Assembly: GCA_019634735.1 (NCBI GenBank)
Contig: JAHCAT010000002.1
Coordinates: 1 to 64,000, forward strand
Length of the DNA stretch: 64,000 nt
Direction: 5' to 3'
From: Lysobacterales bacterium
GTDB taxonomy: Bacteria; Pseudomonadota; Gammaproteobacteria; Xanthomonadales; UBA2363
This document shows positions 22,954 through 31,739 of the stretch, in pieces. Both the position numbers and the translations under genes were made by a program. Below the pieces are notes generated by a model. The model was not told where the DNA came from, ran no database searches, and worked only from the letters and a program-made list of their open reading frames with translations. Position 1 is the stretch's first letter; the number at the start of each line of letters is the position of its first letter.

Positions 22954-24174
22954 ATGAACAAGACTTCCAAGGCCTCCTGCCTGCGCCTGCTCATCCTCGG
23001 GCTGTTGCCGGTCGCCGGCCTCGCCCTCGCCCAGCGCGGCCCGACGCTGGCGCCTTCTGTTGCCGACGACCTGGTGATCAGCCAGCTGGCTTCGGGCGTG
23101 CGCGCCCCTGTTGCCGACATCGAGCGCAGTGCGCTGTCGTACTTCCAGCCGTTGTCGGCGGACACCCGCCTGGAGACCGCACCACCGCACCAGGCGGAGA
23201 GTCGCGAGTACTGGCAACGCGTCGACGGTCAGGTGCTGCGCGGAGGCTATGCGCTGGCGCTGACTGCCCCAGGTGCCGTGGTGCTGGTCAGCCCGGCGTC
23301 CGGCGCCGAACCGCTGGTACGCAGCCAGTTCGCCATTGTCAGCCGCAGCGGCCCGGTGGCACTGGACCAGGCCGCCGACACCCTGGTCGACGCCGCGGCC
23401 CTTCAGGCCGCCGGCATGGGCGTCGCACCGGGAAGCGTCGGCTTCCGCCTGCGACCGGGCTTCGAGGCCGATGCCGCACTGGTGGTGGCCGGCGCCCTCG
23501 GCCACTACCTGGTGCACGTGTTCGAGCCGGGCAGCGCCGACGTCGTCACCGCGCGTGCCGTCGCCGATACGGTGCACGGCGGCAGCACCGTCCGGGTTCA
23601 GGTCGCGCTCGCCGGCGGCGCCCGCATCGAGGCGGCCACTGGCGTGCTGCTGTCGCCGTCCGGTCAGGCCTTCGACGTCGTATACACCAGCGCCAGTGAC
23701 GGCAGCCTGCTCGGCACGGTGGCGCTGCCGGCAGATGTGGGCGGCGAGCCGGGGCTGTGGGACCTGCGTACCAGCGTGGCAGCCAGCGGGCGCGCCGGCG
23801 CGTTCCAGCGCGACGTCCGCACCGCGGTTGCGGTGGTCGCGCCGGTGGCGCGCCTGAACGGCGCCGTCGAACGGGTGGTGCGCCGGGTCGATGGCGCGAT
23901 CGAGCTGCGCTTCGGCATCGAGGTGGCCAGCGTCGGACGTTACGAGCTGCGCGGCGTCCTGCACGGGACCGACGACAAGGGCGCCCTGGTGCCGCTGGGC
24001 CTGGCCCAGGCCGCAGCCTGGCTGGAGCCGGGAACTGGCACGCTGGCGCTGGCTTTTCCGGTGCTGTCCCGTGACGGCATCAACCCGCCGTTCCAGCTGC
24101 GCGACCTGCGCCTGTTCGACCAGGCCCGGATGGGTCTGCTGGAACGCCGCGAGCTCGCCCTGACCTTCGACTGA
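22954..24174 (+). CDS. secreted beta-rich protein, possible DUF4785-like
   Basis: 406 residues with a signal peptide (ending near LALAQ). The body is beta-rich with repeated Ig-like stretches and no cysteines in the mature part; residues about 190-400 look like two Ig-type domains. The ending LREFQLRDLRLFD type block (PFQLRDLRLFDQARMG) is reminiscent of DUF4785 proteins, recalled and not computed. It starts 11 bases after the hydrolase stop, so the two are likely co-transcribed and may act together outside the cytoplasm. Function unknown. Confidence 0.65.
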   Translation: MNKTSKASCLRLLILGLLPVAGLALAQRGPTLAPSVADDLVISQLASGVRAPVADIERSALSYFQPLSADTRLETAPPHQAESREYWQRVDGQVLRGGYALALTAPGAVVLVSPASGAEPLVRSQFAIVSRSGPVALDQAADTLVDAAALQAAGMGVAPGSVGFRLRPGFEADAALVVAGALGHYLVHVFEPGSADVVTARAVADTVHGGSTVRVQVALAGGARIEAATGVLLSPSGQAFDVVYTSASDGSLLGTVALPADVGGEPGLWDLRTSVAASGRAGAFQRDVRTAVAVVAPVARLNGAVERVVRRVDGAIELRFGIEVASVGRYELRGVLHGTDDKGALVPLGLAQAAAWLEPGTGTLALAFPVLSRDGINPPFQLRDLRLFDQARMGLLERRELALTFD

Positions 24175-24295
24175 CGGGCAATGGCCGCCCGGTGCCCCAG
24201 AGGGCGCCGGGCGGCAGCCGGGTACGGTATCGCTGCGCGCAACCGCGTGCGACGGGCCTGCCGGTCGCGTCCGAAGGACGGGCCAGCAGGCCGGC

Positions 24296-25477
24296 GTGGA
24301 TCCATTCCAACGGTCGGAGTCGGCAGTGAACGACGGCCACTGGCAGGCGCGGGCAGGTTGGCTGATCGGCAGGGCGATCCTGGCCCCCTCCAGCCACAAC
24401 ACGCAACCGTGGCGATTCCGGGTCTCGCCGTCGTCCATCGAATTGCGTGCCGACTGCCGATACGCGTTACCGGTCAACGATCCGGCGGGTCGCGAGCTGG
24501 TCATCAGCTGCGCTTGCGCCCTGACCAACCTGAGGATCGCGGCAGCGGGCCGGGGACTGGCGATACGGGTCGCACTGCTGCCCGAGACCGACGACCCCGA
24601 TCTCCTGGCCCGCGTGACGATCGACGATGGCGCGGCGACCGATCTCGACGAAGAGGGCCTGGCCGGGTACATCCAGGACCGGCACACCTGGCGCAGGCGC
24701 TTTGCGCCGGATCCGGTCGACGGGACGGTGGTCCAGGCGCTGCTGGACGCCGCAGCAAGCGAGGGTACGCGTCTGCAGCCCCTTGTCGGGGAGTCCATCC
24801 GCCGTGACATCGCGACCATTGCAGCTTGTTGAAAAACGACCTTCCTGGTCGTTTTTCAAGTCGCCCGTCCGGCGCAGGTCCGGACGGGCTCCCGTCGAAT
24901 CAACTGCTTACGCACTTGCTTCGCCGAGCGGCCATCCATGGCCGCCGCTAGCAGGCTGTTCTTCAACAGCCTGCTAGTGTCGGAAGGCAACGCCCGGCAG
25001 TGGCGCACGTCTGCATGGCGCAAGGAGCTGGCTGCGTGGATGCGGACCCGCCGCCGTGGCGATGGCCTTGGCCTGCCGGCCCTGGTGGCCCCCCTGGTGC
25101 GCTCGGCGGTGCGCTCGTTCGACCTGGGCACCCTGGTCGCCGCCCAGGACCGACGCCTGCTCGAGGCATCGCCCCTGCTGTTGGTGCTGGAGACCGAAGA
25201 CGATCGGCCCCTGGACTGGTTGCGGGCCGGCCAGGCCTTGCAGCACGTCCTGCTGGCGGGCTGTGCGCGGGGCCTGCAGGCCTCGTACCTCAACCAGCCG
25301 ATCCAGGTCGACGCCCTGCGAGGCCGGCTCGCCGAACTGACCGGGACGCGGGTACCGCAGGTCCTGCTGCGCATGGGACGGATACCCGGCGCGCCGCACG
25401 CATCGCCCCGGCGCGCGCCGGCCAGCGTCATCGAATGGCGAGGCGACCAGCGCAGGTGCCGCGGGGGGCGATGCTGA
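24296..25477 (+). pseudogene. Acg-family nitroreductase-like protein, interrupted
   Basis: The first part (24296-24820) encodes the family N-terminus, including APSSHNTQPWRF, a flavin-binding signature. After residue 175 the frame enters a hairpin-rich insert and hits TGA at 24830. The family sequence resumes at LVSEGNARQW (from 24975) and runs to 25477 through RTRRRGDGLGLPALVAP and ASYLNQPI. Both halves are in the same frame, so only the in-frame stop and about 51 foreign codons separate them. Acg proteins are FMN-dependent, nitroreductase-related and stress-linked. An ATG inside the insert (24938) could restart the C-terminal half, but the protein is presumably dead. Confidence 0.85.
24821..24974. 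mobile_element. small hairpin-rich insertion element (MITE-like)
   Basis: About 154 bp inserted in the Acg-family gene. The ends are imperfect inverted repeats: GCAGCTTGTTGAAAAACGACC at the left and the complement of the right end, GCAGGCTGTTGAAGAACAGCC, agree at 16 of 21 places when read as left 10 plus right 11 bases. Inside are four hairpins: 24831-24857 (11-bp stem), 24863-24889 (10-bp), 24930-24943 (6-bp) and 24948-24977 (13-bp, reaching the right edge). No transposase is encoded and no target duplication is evident. A decayed relative lies at 38714-38820. Confidence 0.7.
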
Positions 25478-25523
25478 CCGCCACGGCTTTCGGCCGGGTT
25501 GCCGGGCATGCGCGGGCGGGAGA

Positions 25524-26219
25524 TCAGGGGGCAGGTTCGCTCCCTTGCTGGAAGCCGCTCGCGAAGATCCGGTCGATGCCCTGGGCGACGAACACCCACT
25601 GCATCGGATAGCTGAAAGGATTGTTGAGACCGTCGAACGACTGGATCACGCCGGCGAAACGGGCGTTGTCGCCGTTGACGACACCGTTGAGCGGCACCAG
25701 GCTGCGGACCGGGAAAAGCACTTCGAGCAGGTGGCCGGTGGGCACCGGCCACGCCGGACCGAAGGCCGGGTTGGGGTTGTAGGACCAGCGCCCGTTCGGG
25801 GCGACGGCCGGTGTCAGCGGGCAGCTGCCATCCAGGTACTCCTGGCGCTGGTTGGTGCTCAGGTTGGTCAGGAAGCAGCGGGTCCGGAATTCGTTGTTGC
25901 CGACCACGGGCTGGGTGGCGAGCGGCATCAGCACTTCGATGCGGACCTGGGCGCCGCCAGGGCAGGGATTGCCCACGGTGCCGACCAGCACGCGCGCGTA
26001 GTAGGGCTCGCCCACGAACGGTCGGCTGGCGTCGCTGGCGCCGAAGTAGCCGATGCTGGCCATGGTCAGCACCTGGGGCGTGTTGAGCACGCAGCTCAGG
26101 GTGTGGGTTTCGGCGAAGTTGCCGTCGAACCACTGGAAGGTCTGGGCCAGGGCATTGCCGGCAGACAGTGCGGCGGCAAGAGTGAGACAGAGCGCGTGCA
26201 GACGGGAGAGCTTCGACAT
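25524..26219 (-). CDS. secreted protein of unknown function with IFxxGFQ tail
   Basis: 231 residues from MSKLSRLHALCLTLAAALSAGNALAQ, a clear signal peptide that sets the start. The mature part is beta-rich, with four cysteines that probably pair. It ends ...DRIFASGFQQGSEPAP; the IFASGFQ segment (218-224) matches the C-terminal signature of two other exported proteins in this window (33829-35049 and 36345-38651). No known domain recognised. It lies 152 bp downstream of proA on the same strand. Confidence 0.7.
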   Translation of the reverse strand: MSKLSRLHALCLTLAAALSAGNALAQTFQWFDGNFAETHTLSCVLNTPQVLTMASIGYFGASDASRPFVGEPYYARVLVGTVGNPCPGGAQVRIEVLMPLATQPVVGNNEFRTRCFLTNLSTNQRQEYLDGSCPLTPAVAPNGRWSYNPNPAFGPAWPVPTGHLLEVLFPVRSLVPLNGVVNGDNARFAGVIQSFDGLNNPFSYPMQWVFVAQGIDRIFASGFQQGSEPAP

Positions 26220-26371
26220 GATGGCGGGTCCGGATGAGGGGACCACGACACGGCAACCGGCGTGCCAACGCCCGCACAACGTCGGGTGGGCCAGGTCATG
26301 CACGTCCTGCGCGACTGCCAGGTTCCGGAACGCGAACCGGGCGGGGCCCGGTGGGCCGGCCGGGGTTCGCC

Positions 26372-27646
26372 TCAGCGGACGTGGTAGTCGCCCTCGACCA
26401 CCCACTTCCAGCTGGTGAGCTGTTCAAGGCCCATCGGCCCGCGCGCATGCACGCGCTGCGTGGACACGGCGACCTCGGCGCCCAGGCCGAACTCGCCGCC
26501 GTCGGTGAACCGGGTGCTGGCGTTCCAGTACACCGCGGCGGAATCCACGCGGTCCAGGAAGCGGGCGGCCTGATCGGCATCGTCGGTGAGGATGCCGTCG
26601 GAATGGCCGCTGCCATGGCGGGCGATGTGGGCGATCGCGGCATCCAGGCCGTCGACCACGTCGATGCCCAGCACCAGGGCCAGCCATTCGCGGTCGAAGT
26701 CGCCGGAGCCGGCCTCGACCACGGCGGCGGCGCCCGGAGTCGCCTGGAAGCCGGCGGCGTCCAGCGCCGCGCGCACCGCCGGCGCCAGGCGCAGCTCGAC
26801 ACCGCGCGTGTGCAGGTCCGCGGCCAGCATCGGAAGGAAACGCGCAGCCACCGCCTGGTGCACCAGCACGGTATCGAGGGCGTTGCACACCGTCGGTCGC
26901 TGGGTCTTGGCGTTGGCGATCACCGCCAGGGCGCGCGCCAGGTCGGCGGCGGCATCGACGTACAGGTGGCAGATGCCGATGCCGCCGGTCACCACCGGCA
27001 TCCGCGCATGCTGCCGGCAGAAGGCGTGCAGGCCGGCGCCGCCGCGCGGGATCATCAGGTCGATGTCGTCGCCGGCGGCCAGCAGTGCGGCGACCGCGGC
27101 GCGGTTCGGGGAGTCGACGAAGCCGACCGCGTCGACCGGCAGACCGGTGTCCGCCAGCGCCGCGTGCACCGCCCCGACCAGCGCCCGGTTGCTGGCCAGC
27201 GATTCGCTGCCGCCGCGCAGCACCGCGGCGTTTCCGGTCTTGATCGCCAGCGCGGCGATGTCCAGCGTGACGTTCGGGCGCGCCTCGTAGATGGCGCCGA
27301 GCACGCCCAGCGGTACCCGCCGGCGATGCAGGCGCAGGCCGTTGGCCAGGGTGCGCTGGTCGAAGCGCACGCCCAGCGGATCGGCAAGGGCGGCCAGCGC
27401 ATCCAGGCCGTCGGCCAGGGTCGCCAGACGATCGCCGTCCAGGCGCAGGCGGTCGCGCATCGGCGCATCCAGGTGCGCGCCGGCGGCCAGGTCGGCCGCG
27501 TTGGCCGCCAGCACCGGTTCCGGGTCGGCGCGCAGCCGCGCGGCCAGGGCACGCAGGAAGGCATCGCGCTGCTCGCCAGGTGCAGCGGCCAGCGCGGGCA
27601 GGGCAGCGCGCGCACGGCGCGCCAGGGCGGTGATGTCCTGGGTCAT
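26372..27646 (-). CDS. proA: glutamate-5-semialdehyde dehydrogenase
   Basis: 424 residues; reduces gamma-glutamyl phosphate to glutamate semialdehyde with NADPH, the second step of proline synthesis. The catalytic Cys254 lies in QRPTVCNALDT, and the ProA blocks YEARPNVTLDIAALAIKTGNA (within residues 120-140) and FDREWLALVLGIDVVDG are intact. Length equals the family norm (about 417). It follows proB by 78 bp on the same strand, forming a proB-proA unit. Confidence 0.97.
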   Translation of the reverse strand: MTQDITALARRARAALPALAAAPGEQRDAFLRALAARLRADPEPVLAANAADLAAGAHLDAPMRDRLRLDGDRLATLADGLDALAALADPLGVRFDQRTLANGLRLHRRRVPLGVLGAIYEARPNVTLDIAALAIKTGNAAVLRGGSESLASNRALVGAVHAALADTGLPVDAVGFVDSPNRAAVAALLAAGDDIDLMIPRGGAGLHAFCRQHARMPVVTGGIGICHLYVDAAADLARALAVIANAKTQRPTVCNALDTVLVHQAVAARFLPMLAADLHTRGVELRLAPAVRAALDAAGFQATPGAAAVVEAGSGDFDREWLALVLGIDVVDGLDAAIAHIARHGSGHSDGILTDDADQAARFLDRVDSAAVYWNASTRFTDGGEFGLGAEVAVSTQRVHARGPMGLEQLTSWKWVVEGDYHVR

Positions 27647-27724
27647 GGGCTTGGGGCCTTGCTGCTCCGGCTCCGTGCTGGGCCGGCATCGGCGTTCATT
27701 GTCGCCGACCCGCGCCGCCGGCGT

Positions 27725-28822
27725 TCAGAGCAGGACCAGATCGTTTCGGTGGATCGCCTCGGGACCGTAGCCGTAGCCGAGCACCGCCTCGATCTGCCCG
27801 GACTGGCGTCCGGCGATCCGCTCCAGCTCGGCCTGCGCGTAGTTGGCGATACCGCGCGCCAGTGGCTGGCCATCCTGGCCCTCGACCTCCACGGTGTCGC
27901 CCCGGCCGAAGCCACCCTCGCAGCCGGTGACGCCGACCACCAGCAGGCTGCGGTCGCCGCGCAGGGCGGCGCCGGCACCGGCGTCGACGCGGATCCGCCC
28001 ACGCGCCCGGCCGCCAGCCAGGATGTAGCGTTTGCGCGCTTCGCGTGGCGCCAGCAGCGCACCGATCCGGGTGCCGATCGCTTCACCGGCAAGCAGGCGC
28101 GCCACCACCGCGGGATCGCCACCATGGGCGATCACCGTATCGGTGCCGGCGCGCCGGGCGATCTGCGCGGCCTTGAGCTTGGTCAGCATGCCGCCGGTGC
28201 CGAGCGTCCCGGCGCCGCCGCCTGCCGCCTGCCAGATCGACTCGGGGATCTCCTCGCCGTCGATGCGCTCGATCAGCGCGGCATCCGGGTGCAGGCGCGG
28301 ATCGGCCTCGTACAGGCCCTGCTGATCGGTCAGCAGGATCAGCAGCGGGGCGTCGACCAGGCCGGCAACCAGGGCCGACAATTGGTCGTTGTCGCCGACC
28401 CGGATCTCGGCGGTCGCCAGGGTATCGTTCTCGTTGACGATCGGCACCACGCCGGCGTCGAGCAGGCCGAGCAGGGTGGTGCGGGCATTGAGGTAGCGGC
28501 GCCGATGCTCGACGTCGGCGTGGGTGAGCAGCACCTGCGCCACCGCCAGCCCTTCCGCCGCGAACAGCTCGCCGTACAGGGCCATCAGCAGCGGCTGGCC
28601 GATCGCCGCCAGCATCTGCTTGTGCGGGACGTCGCGGCCGGCGGTGATGTCCGGCCGGCGCATGCGCCCGGCGGCCACCGCCCCGGAGCTGACCAGCACC
28701 GGCGCGTGACCCTGATCGATCAGGGCGCGCAGGACACGCACCAGGGCGGCCAGGCGGCCGCGGTCGGGCGCGCCCGCGGCATCGGTGACCGTCGAGGTGC
28801 CGAGCTTGATGACCAGTCGCAT
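27725..28822 (-). CDS. proB: glutamate 5-kinase
   Basis: 365 residues from MRLVIKLGTSTVTD. The open frame extends upstream, but this start matches the family and has a purine-rich site (AGGACAGGGG) just before it. It has an N-terminal amino-acid kinase domain (VSSGAVAAG, PIVNENDTLA, GTGGMLTKLKAA) and a C-terminal PUA domain from about residue 275. It phosphorylates glutamate in the first, proline-inhibited step of proline synthesis. Divergent from nrdA. A possible -10 (TATATT, 28860-28865, minus strand) overlaps the distal NrdR-like box, so the two promoters may interfere. Confidence 0.97.
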   Translation of the reverse strand: MRLVIKLGTSTVTDAAGAPDRGRLAALVRVLRALIDQGHAPVLVSSGAVAAGRMRRPDITAGRDVPHKQMLAAIGQPLLMALYGELFAAEGLAVAQVLLTHADVEHRRRYLNARTTLLGLLDAGVVPIVNENDTLATAEIRVGDNDQLSALVAGLVDAPLLILLTDQQGLYEADPRLHPDAALIERIDGEEIPESIWQAAGGGAGTLGTGGMLTKLKAAQIARRAGTDTVIAHGGDPAVVARLLAGEAIGTRIGALLAPREARKRYILAGGRARGRIRVDAGAGAALRGDRSLLVVGVTGCEGGFGRGDTVEVEGQDGQPLARGIANYAQAELERIAGRQSGQIEAVLGYGYGPEAIHRNDLVLL

Positions 28823-28855
28823 CCCCTGTCCTGCCTGTCGAACCGTCGTGGGCGT

Positions 28856-28871
28856 TCGCAATATATGCGAT
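28856..28871. promoter_or_regulatory. candidate NrdR box 1 (distal)
   Basis: Compared with the published consensus acaCwAtATaTwGtgt, this 16-mer with core CAATATAT agrees at about 10 places; the right half is poor. Its value comes from its position: it is 32 bp, three helical turns, from box 2, the spacing usual for paired NrdR sites at nrd promoters. Confidence 0.5.
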
Positions 28872-28899
28872 TGACGAAGGCTCGGCGACCCAATATGTT
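28871..28899 (+). promoter_or_regulatory. nrdAB promoter
   Basis: TTGACG (28871-28876) and TATGTT (28894-28899) are separated by 17 bp, a good sigma-70 match that stands out in this GC-rich DNA. Predicted transcription starts near 28906, exactly where the riboswitch P1 stem begins, giving a leader of about 410 nt before nrdA. Confidence 0.65.
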
Positions 28900-28903
28900 G
28901 TGG
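28888..28903. promoter_or_regulatory. candidate NrdR box 2 (proximal)
   Basis: ACCCAATATGTTGTGG matches the NrdR consensus acaCwAtATaTwGtgt at 13 of 16 positions. It covers the -10 element of the nrdAB promoter, so bound NrdR would block polymerase. NrdR is a Zn-finger/ATP-cone repressor of ribonucleotide reductase genes across bacteria; its gene is not in this window. Confidence 0.65.
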
Positions 28904-28905
28904 TC

Positions 28906-29082
28906 GCTGGTTTCCGTGGTCGTCGATCGCGGAACGAAGAGGGAAGCCGGTGGAAATCCGGCGCTGCCCCGCAGCGGTATGGGGAAACGACCGTCGAACA
29001 GGCACTGGCGCGCAGGCGCCGGGAAGCCCGGCCACTAGGTGGAGGTCCGCCTCCAGGTCCCCGAGCCCGAAGACCTGCCAGC
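28906..29082 (+). promoter_or_regulatory. cobalamin (B12) riboswitch aptamer upstream of nrdAB
   Basis: Conserved core blocks occur in order: GGGAAGCCGGTG (28941-28952), the GCTGCCCCGCAGC stem, GGTATGGGGAAACGACCG, then GGGAAGCCCGGCCACTA, and the B12 box GAGCCCGAAGACCTGCCAGC (29063-29082). P1 forms between GCTGG (28906-28910) and CCAGC (29078-29082). The aptamer is about 177 nt. The remaining 230 nt to nrdA presumably hold the expression platform; I could not decide between a terminator and ribosome-site masking. Adenosylcobalamin binding normally lowers expression of the downstream gene. Confidence 0.93.
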
Positions 29083-29315
29083 ACCCGCGCGCAGCACGAA
29101 CGCGCGGTTCCGGTCCAGCGACCCTCGCGGGAGGGCGGCCGGACGATCCGGCTGGCCGCGCGGCGGCACGCCGGGCGTCCATGCGCGTCATCCCGATGCG
29201 GTCCTGGCCGGCGGGCGGACGATGGTGCGGGCCGAGGGGCCGGCGTCGTCGGATGCCCGCCAACGCGTTGCCGCGTGGGCGGTGGCGCGGCCCGTGCGTT
29301 GCCGAGGACGCCCGC

Positions 29316-31739
29316 ATGACCCATTCCATGGAAACCCCCGATCTGGCCGCGCCGGAGGTCCGCCCTTCGTCGAGCGCGGAGCCGACATCGGCACTGGTGC
29401 TGTCGCCACCCCACCACCCCAGCGTCATGACCGTCGCCAAGCGCGATGGACGGCGCGAGCCGGTGGATCTCAACAAGATCGTCCGGGCCGTCACCCGCTG
29501 CACCGACGGACTTGCCGGAGTCGATCCGATGCGTGTCGCGACCCGAACGATCTCCGGTCTCTACGATGGCGCGACCACCCGCGAACTCGACGAGCTGTCG
29601 ATCCGCACCGCGGCATCCCTGGTCGCAGAGGAGCCCGAGTACGGGCGCCTGGCGGCACGCCTGCTCGCCCAGGTCGTCGAGAAGGAAGTGGCTGGCAACG
29701 GCATCCATGCCTTTTCGCAATCGATCGCCCGTGGTCACGACCTCGGCCTGGTCTGCGATCGTCTGCTGGGCTTCGTGCAGGCGAACGCGCGCAAGCTCAA
29801 CGACGCGATCGACCGGCTGCTCGATGCCGAGTTCGACTATTTCGGCCTGCGTACGGTCTACGACCGCTACCTGCTTCGCCACCCCCAGCAACGCACCGTG
29901 ATCGAGACGCCGCAGCAGTTCTTCATGCGCATCGCCTGTGCGCTGTCCGGCGAGGACACTGGACTGGCGCTCGACCTGTACGGTCGCATGGCGCGGCTGG
30001 AGTACCTGCCCAGTTCGCCGACGCTGTTCAACGCAGGCACCCGTCATGAGCAGCTGTCCAGCTGCTTCCTGCTCGATTCTCCCGAGGACACCCTCGACAG
30101 CATCTACCAGCGCTACGCCGACATCGCCCGGCTCTCCAAGTTCTCCGGCGGCATCGGCCTGTCCTACTCGCGGATCCGCTCGCGCGGCTCGCTGATCCGA
30201 AGCACCAACGGCCTGTCGAATGGCGTGGTGCCCTGGCTGAAGACCCTCGATGCCTCGGTGGCGGCGGTCAACCAGGGCGGCAAGCGCAAGGGCGCGGCCT
30301 GCGTGTATCTGGAGCCCTGGCATGCCGACGTCGAGGAGTTCCTGGAGTTGCGCGACAACACCGGCGACGAGGCGCGGCGCACCCACAACCTCAATCTGGC
30401 GAACTGGATCCCCGACCTGTTCATGCGCCGTGTCGAGGCCGATTCGGCCTGGTCGCTGTTCGATCCCCGCGACGTACCGCAACTGGTCGACCTCTGGGGT
30501 GACGAGTTCGACCGCGCCTACGAGGCGGCCGAGGCGGCCGGGCTGGCCCGGAAATCGCTTCCCGCGCGCGAGCTGTACGCCCGGATGATGCGCACGCTGG
30601 CGCAGACCGGCAACGGCTGGATGACCTTCAAGGACAAGGCGAACCGGGCTTGCAACCAGACCCGGCTCGCCGGCCGGGTGGTTCACCTGTCGAACCTGTG
30701 CACCGAGATCCTGGAGGTGACCTCGGCCGAGGAGACCGCGGTCTGCAACCTGGGTTCGGTCAACCTGGCCCGGCACGTCGACGAACACGGTTTCGACTTC
30801 GACCGGCTCGCGGCGACCGTGCAGGCTGCCGTGCGTCAGCTGGATGCCGTCATCGACCTGAACTTCTATCCGATCGAGTCGGCGCGGCGCGGCAACCTGC
30901 GCTGGCGGCCAGTCGGCCTGGGCGTGATGGGCCTGCAGGATGTCTTCTTCCGGCTTCGCCTGCCGTTCGATTCGGCCGAGGCCCTGGCGTTGTCGACCCG
31001 GATCGCCGAGGAGATCTACTTCAACGCCCTGGCCGCGTCGGTCGACCTGGCGATCGCCGACGGCCCGCATCCGGCGTTCGCGGAGACCCGTGCCGCCGAG
31101 GGCGAACTGCAGTTCGACGCCTGGGGCACGCAACCGGGGGATCCGGCCCGCTGGGACGCCCTGCGCGTGCGGATCCGCGAGCACGGCTTGCGCAACTCGC
31201 TGCTGGTGGCGATCGCGCCGACCGCCACGATCGCCTCGATCGCCGGTTGCTACGAGTGCATCGAGCCGCAGGTCAGCAACCTGTTCAAGCGCGAGACCCT
31301 GTCCGGCGATTTCCTGGTGGTCAACCGCTACCTGGTCGAGGAGCTCAAGCGGATCGGTCAGTGGACGCCCGGGATGCGCGATCGCCTGAAGCTTGCCGAG
31401 GGTTCGGTACAGGGCGTAGAGGAGATTCCCGAGCCCCTCCGACTCATCTACCGGACCGCCTGGGAGCTGCCACAGCGGTCGCTGATCGACCTGGCCGCGG
31501 CCCGAGGCGCCTATATCGACCAGAGCCAGTCGCTCAACCTGTTCATCGAGAGCCCGGGCATCGGCCAGCTGTCGTCGATGTACATGTACGCCTGGAAGGC
31601 CGGGCTCAAGACGACCTACTACCTGCGTTCGCGACCGGCGACCCGGATCGCCAAGACCACGGTCGCCGACCGGCCGACAGCAACGGCAGCCGTGGCCTGC
31701 TCGCTGGAAAACCCCGAATCCTGCGAGGCCTGCCAATGA
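29316..31739 (+). CDS. nrdA: class Ia ribonucleotide reductase, alpha subunit
   Basis: 807 residues from MTHSMETPDL; upstream in-frame ATGs fall in the riboswitch leader and are ignored. An ATP-cone allosteric domain (about 38-125) is followed by the ten-stranded catalytic barrel. Catalytic residues are in place: Cys250 (LSSC), Asn460-Cys462-Glu464 (SNLCTEI) and Cys477 (AVCNLG), with the redox pair Cys803 and Cys806 (CEAC) at the tail, reduced by thioredoxin or glutaredoxin. The enzyme makes deoxyribonucleotides aerobically using the NrdB radical. Its stop overlaps nrdB by four bases (ATGA). Control is by the upstream NrdR-like boxes and B12 riboswitch. Confidence 0.96.
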   Translation: MTHSMETPDLAAPEVRPSSSAEPTSALVLSPPHHPSVMTVAKRDGRREPVDLNKIVRAVTRCTDGLAGVDPMRVATRTISGLYDGATTRELDELSIRTAASLVAEEPEYGRLAARLLAQVVEKEVAGNGIHAFSQSIARGHDLGLVCDRLLGFVQANARKLNDAIDRLLDAEFDYFGLRTVYDRYLLRHPQQRTVIETPQQFFMRIACALSGEDTGLALDLYGRMARLEYLPSSPTLFNAGTRHEQLSSCFLLDSPEDTLDSIYQRYADIARLSKFSGGIGLSYSRIRSRGSLIRSTNGLSNGVVPWLKTLDASVAAVNQGGKRKGAACVYLEPWHADVEEFLELRDNTGDEARRTHNLNLANWIPDLFMRRVEADSAWSLFDPRDVPQLVDLWGDEFDRAYEAAEAAGLARKSLPARELYARMMRTLAQTGNGWMTFKDKANRACNQTRLAGRVVHLSNLCTEILEVTSAEETAVCNLGSVNLARHVDEHGFDFDRLAATVQAAVRQLDAVIDLNFYPIESARRGNLRWRPVGLGVMGLQDVFFRLRLPFDSAEALALSTRIAEEIYFNALAASVDLAIADGPHPAFAETRAAEGELQFDAWGTQPGDPARWDALRVRIREHGLRNSLLVAIAPTATIASIAGCYECIEPQVSNLFKRETLSGDFLVVNRYLVEELKRIGQWTPGMRDRLKLAEGSVQGVEEIPEPLRLIYRTAWELPQRSLIDLAAARGAYIDQSQSLNLFIESPGIGQLSSMYMYAWKAGLKTTYYLRSRPATRIAKTTVADRPTATAAVACSLENPESCEACQ

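Noticed and set aside
21621..24174. gspF or other secretion genes after gspE
   Set aside because: Both genes there encode a lipase-like hydrolase and a beta-rich exported protein; no platform or pseudopilin motifs (for example the prepilin GFTLxE) were seen.
24821..24977. Integron attC site or REP element
   Set aside because: No GTTRRRY core at the edges and no integrase or cassette arrangement; the structure is of inverted ends around several separate hairpins, so MITE-like is the better label.
28823..29315. N-terminal extensions of proB and nrdA into the space between them
   Set aside because: The region holds the promoter, NrdR-like boxes and riboswitch; both proteins match family starts at 28822 and 29316.
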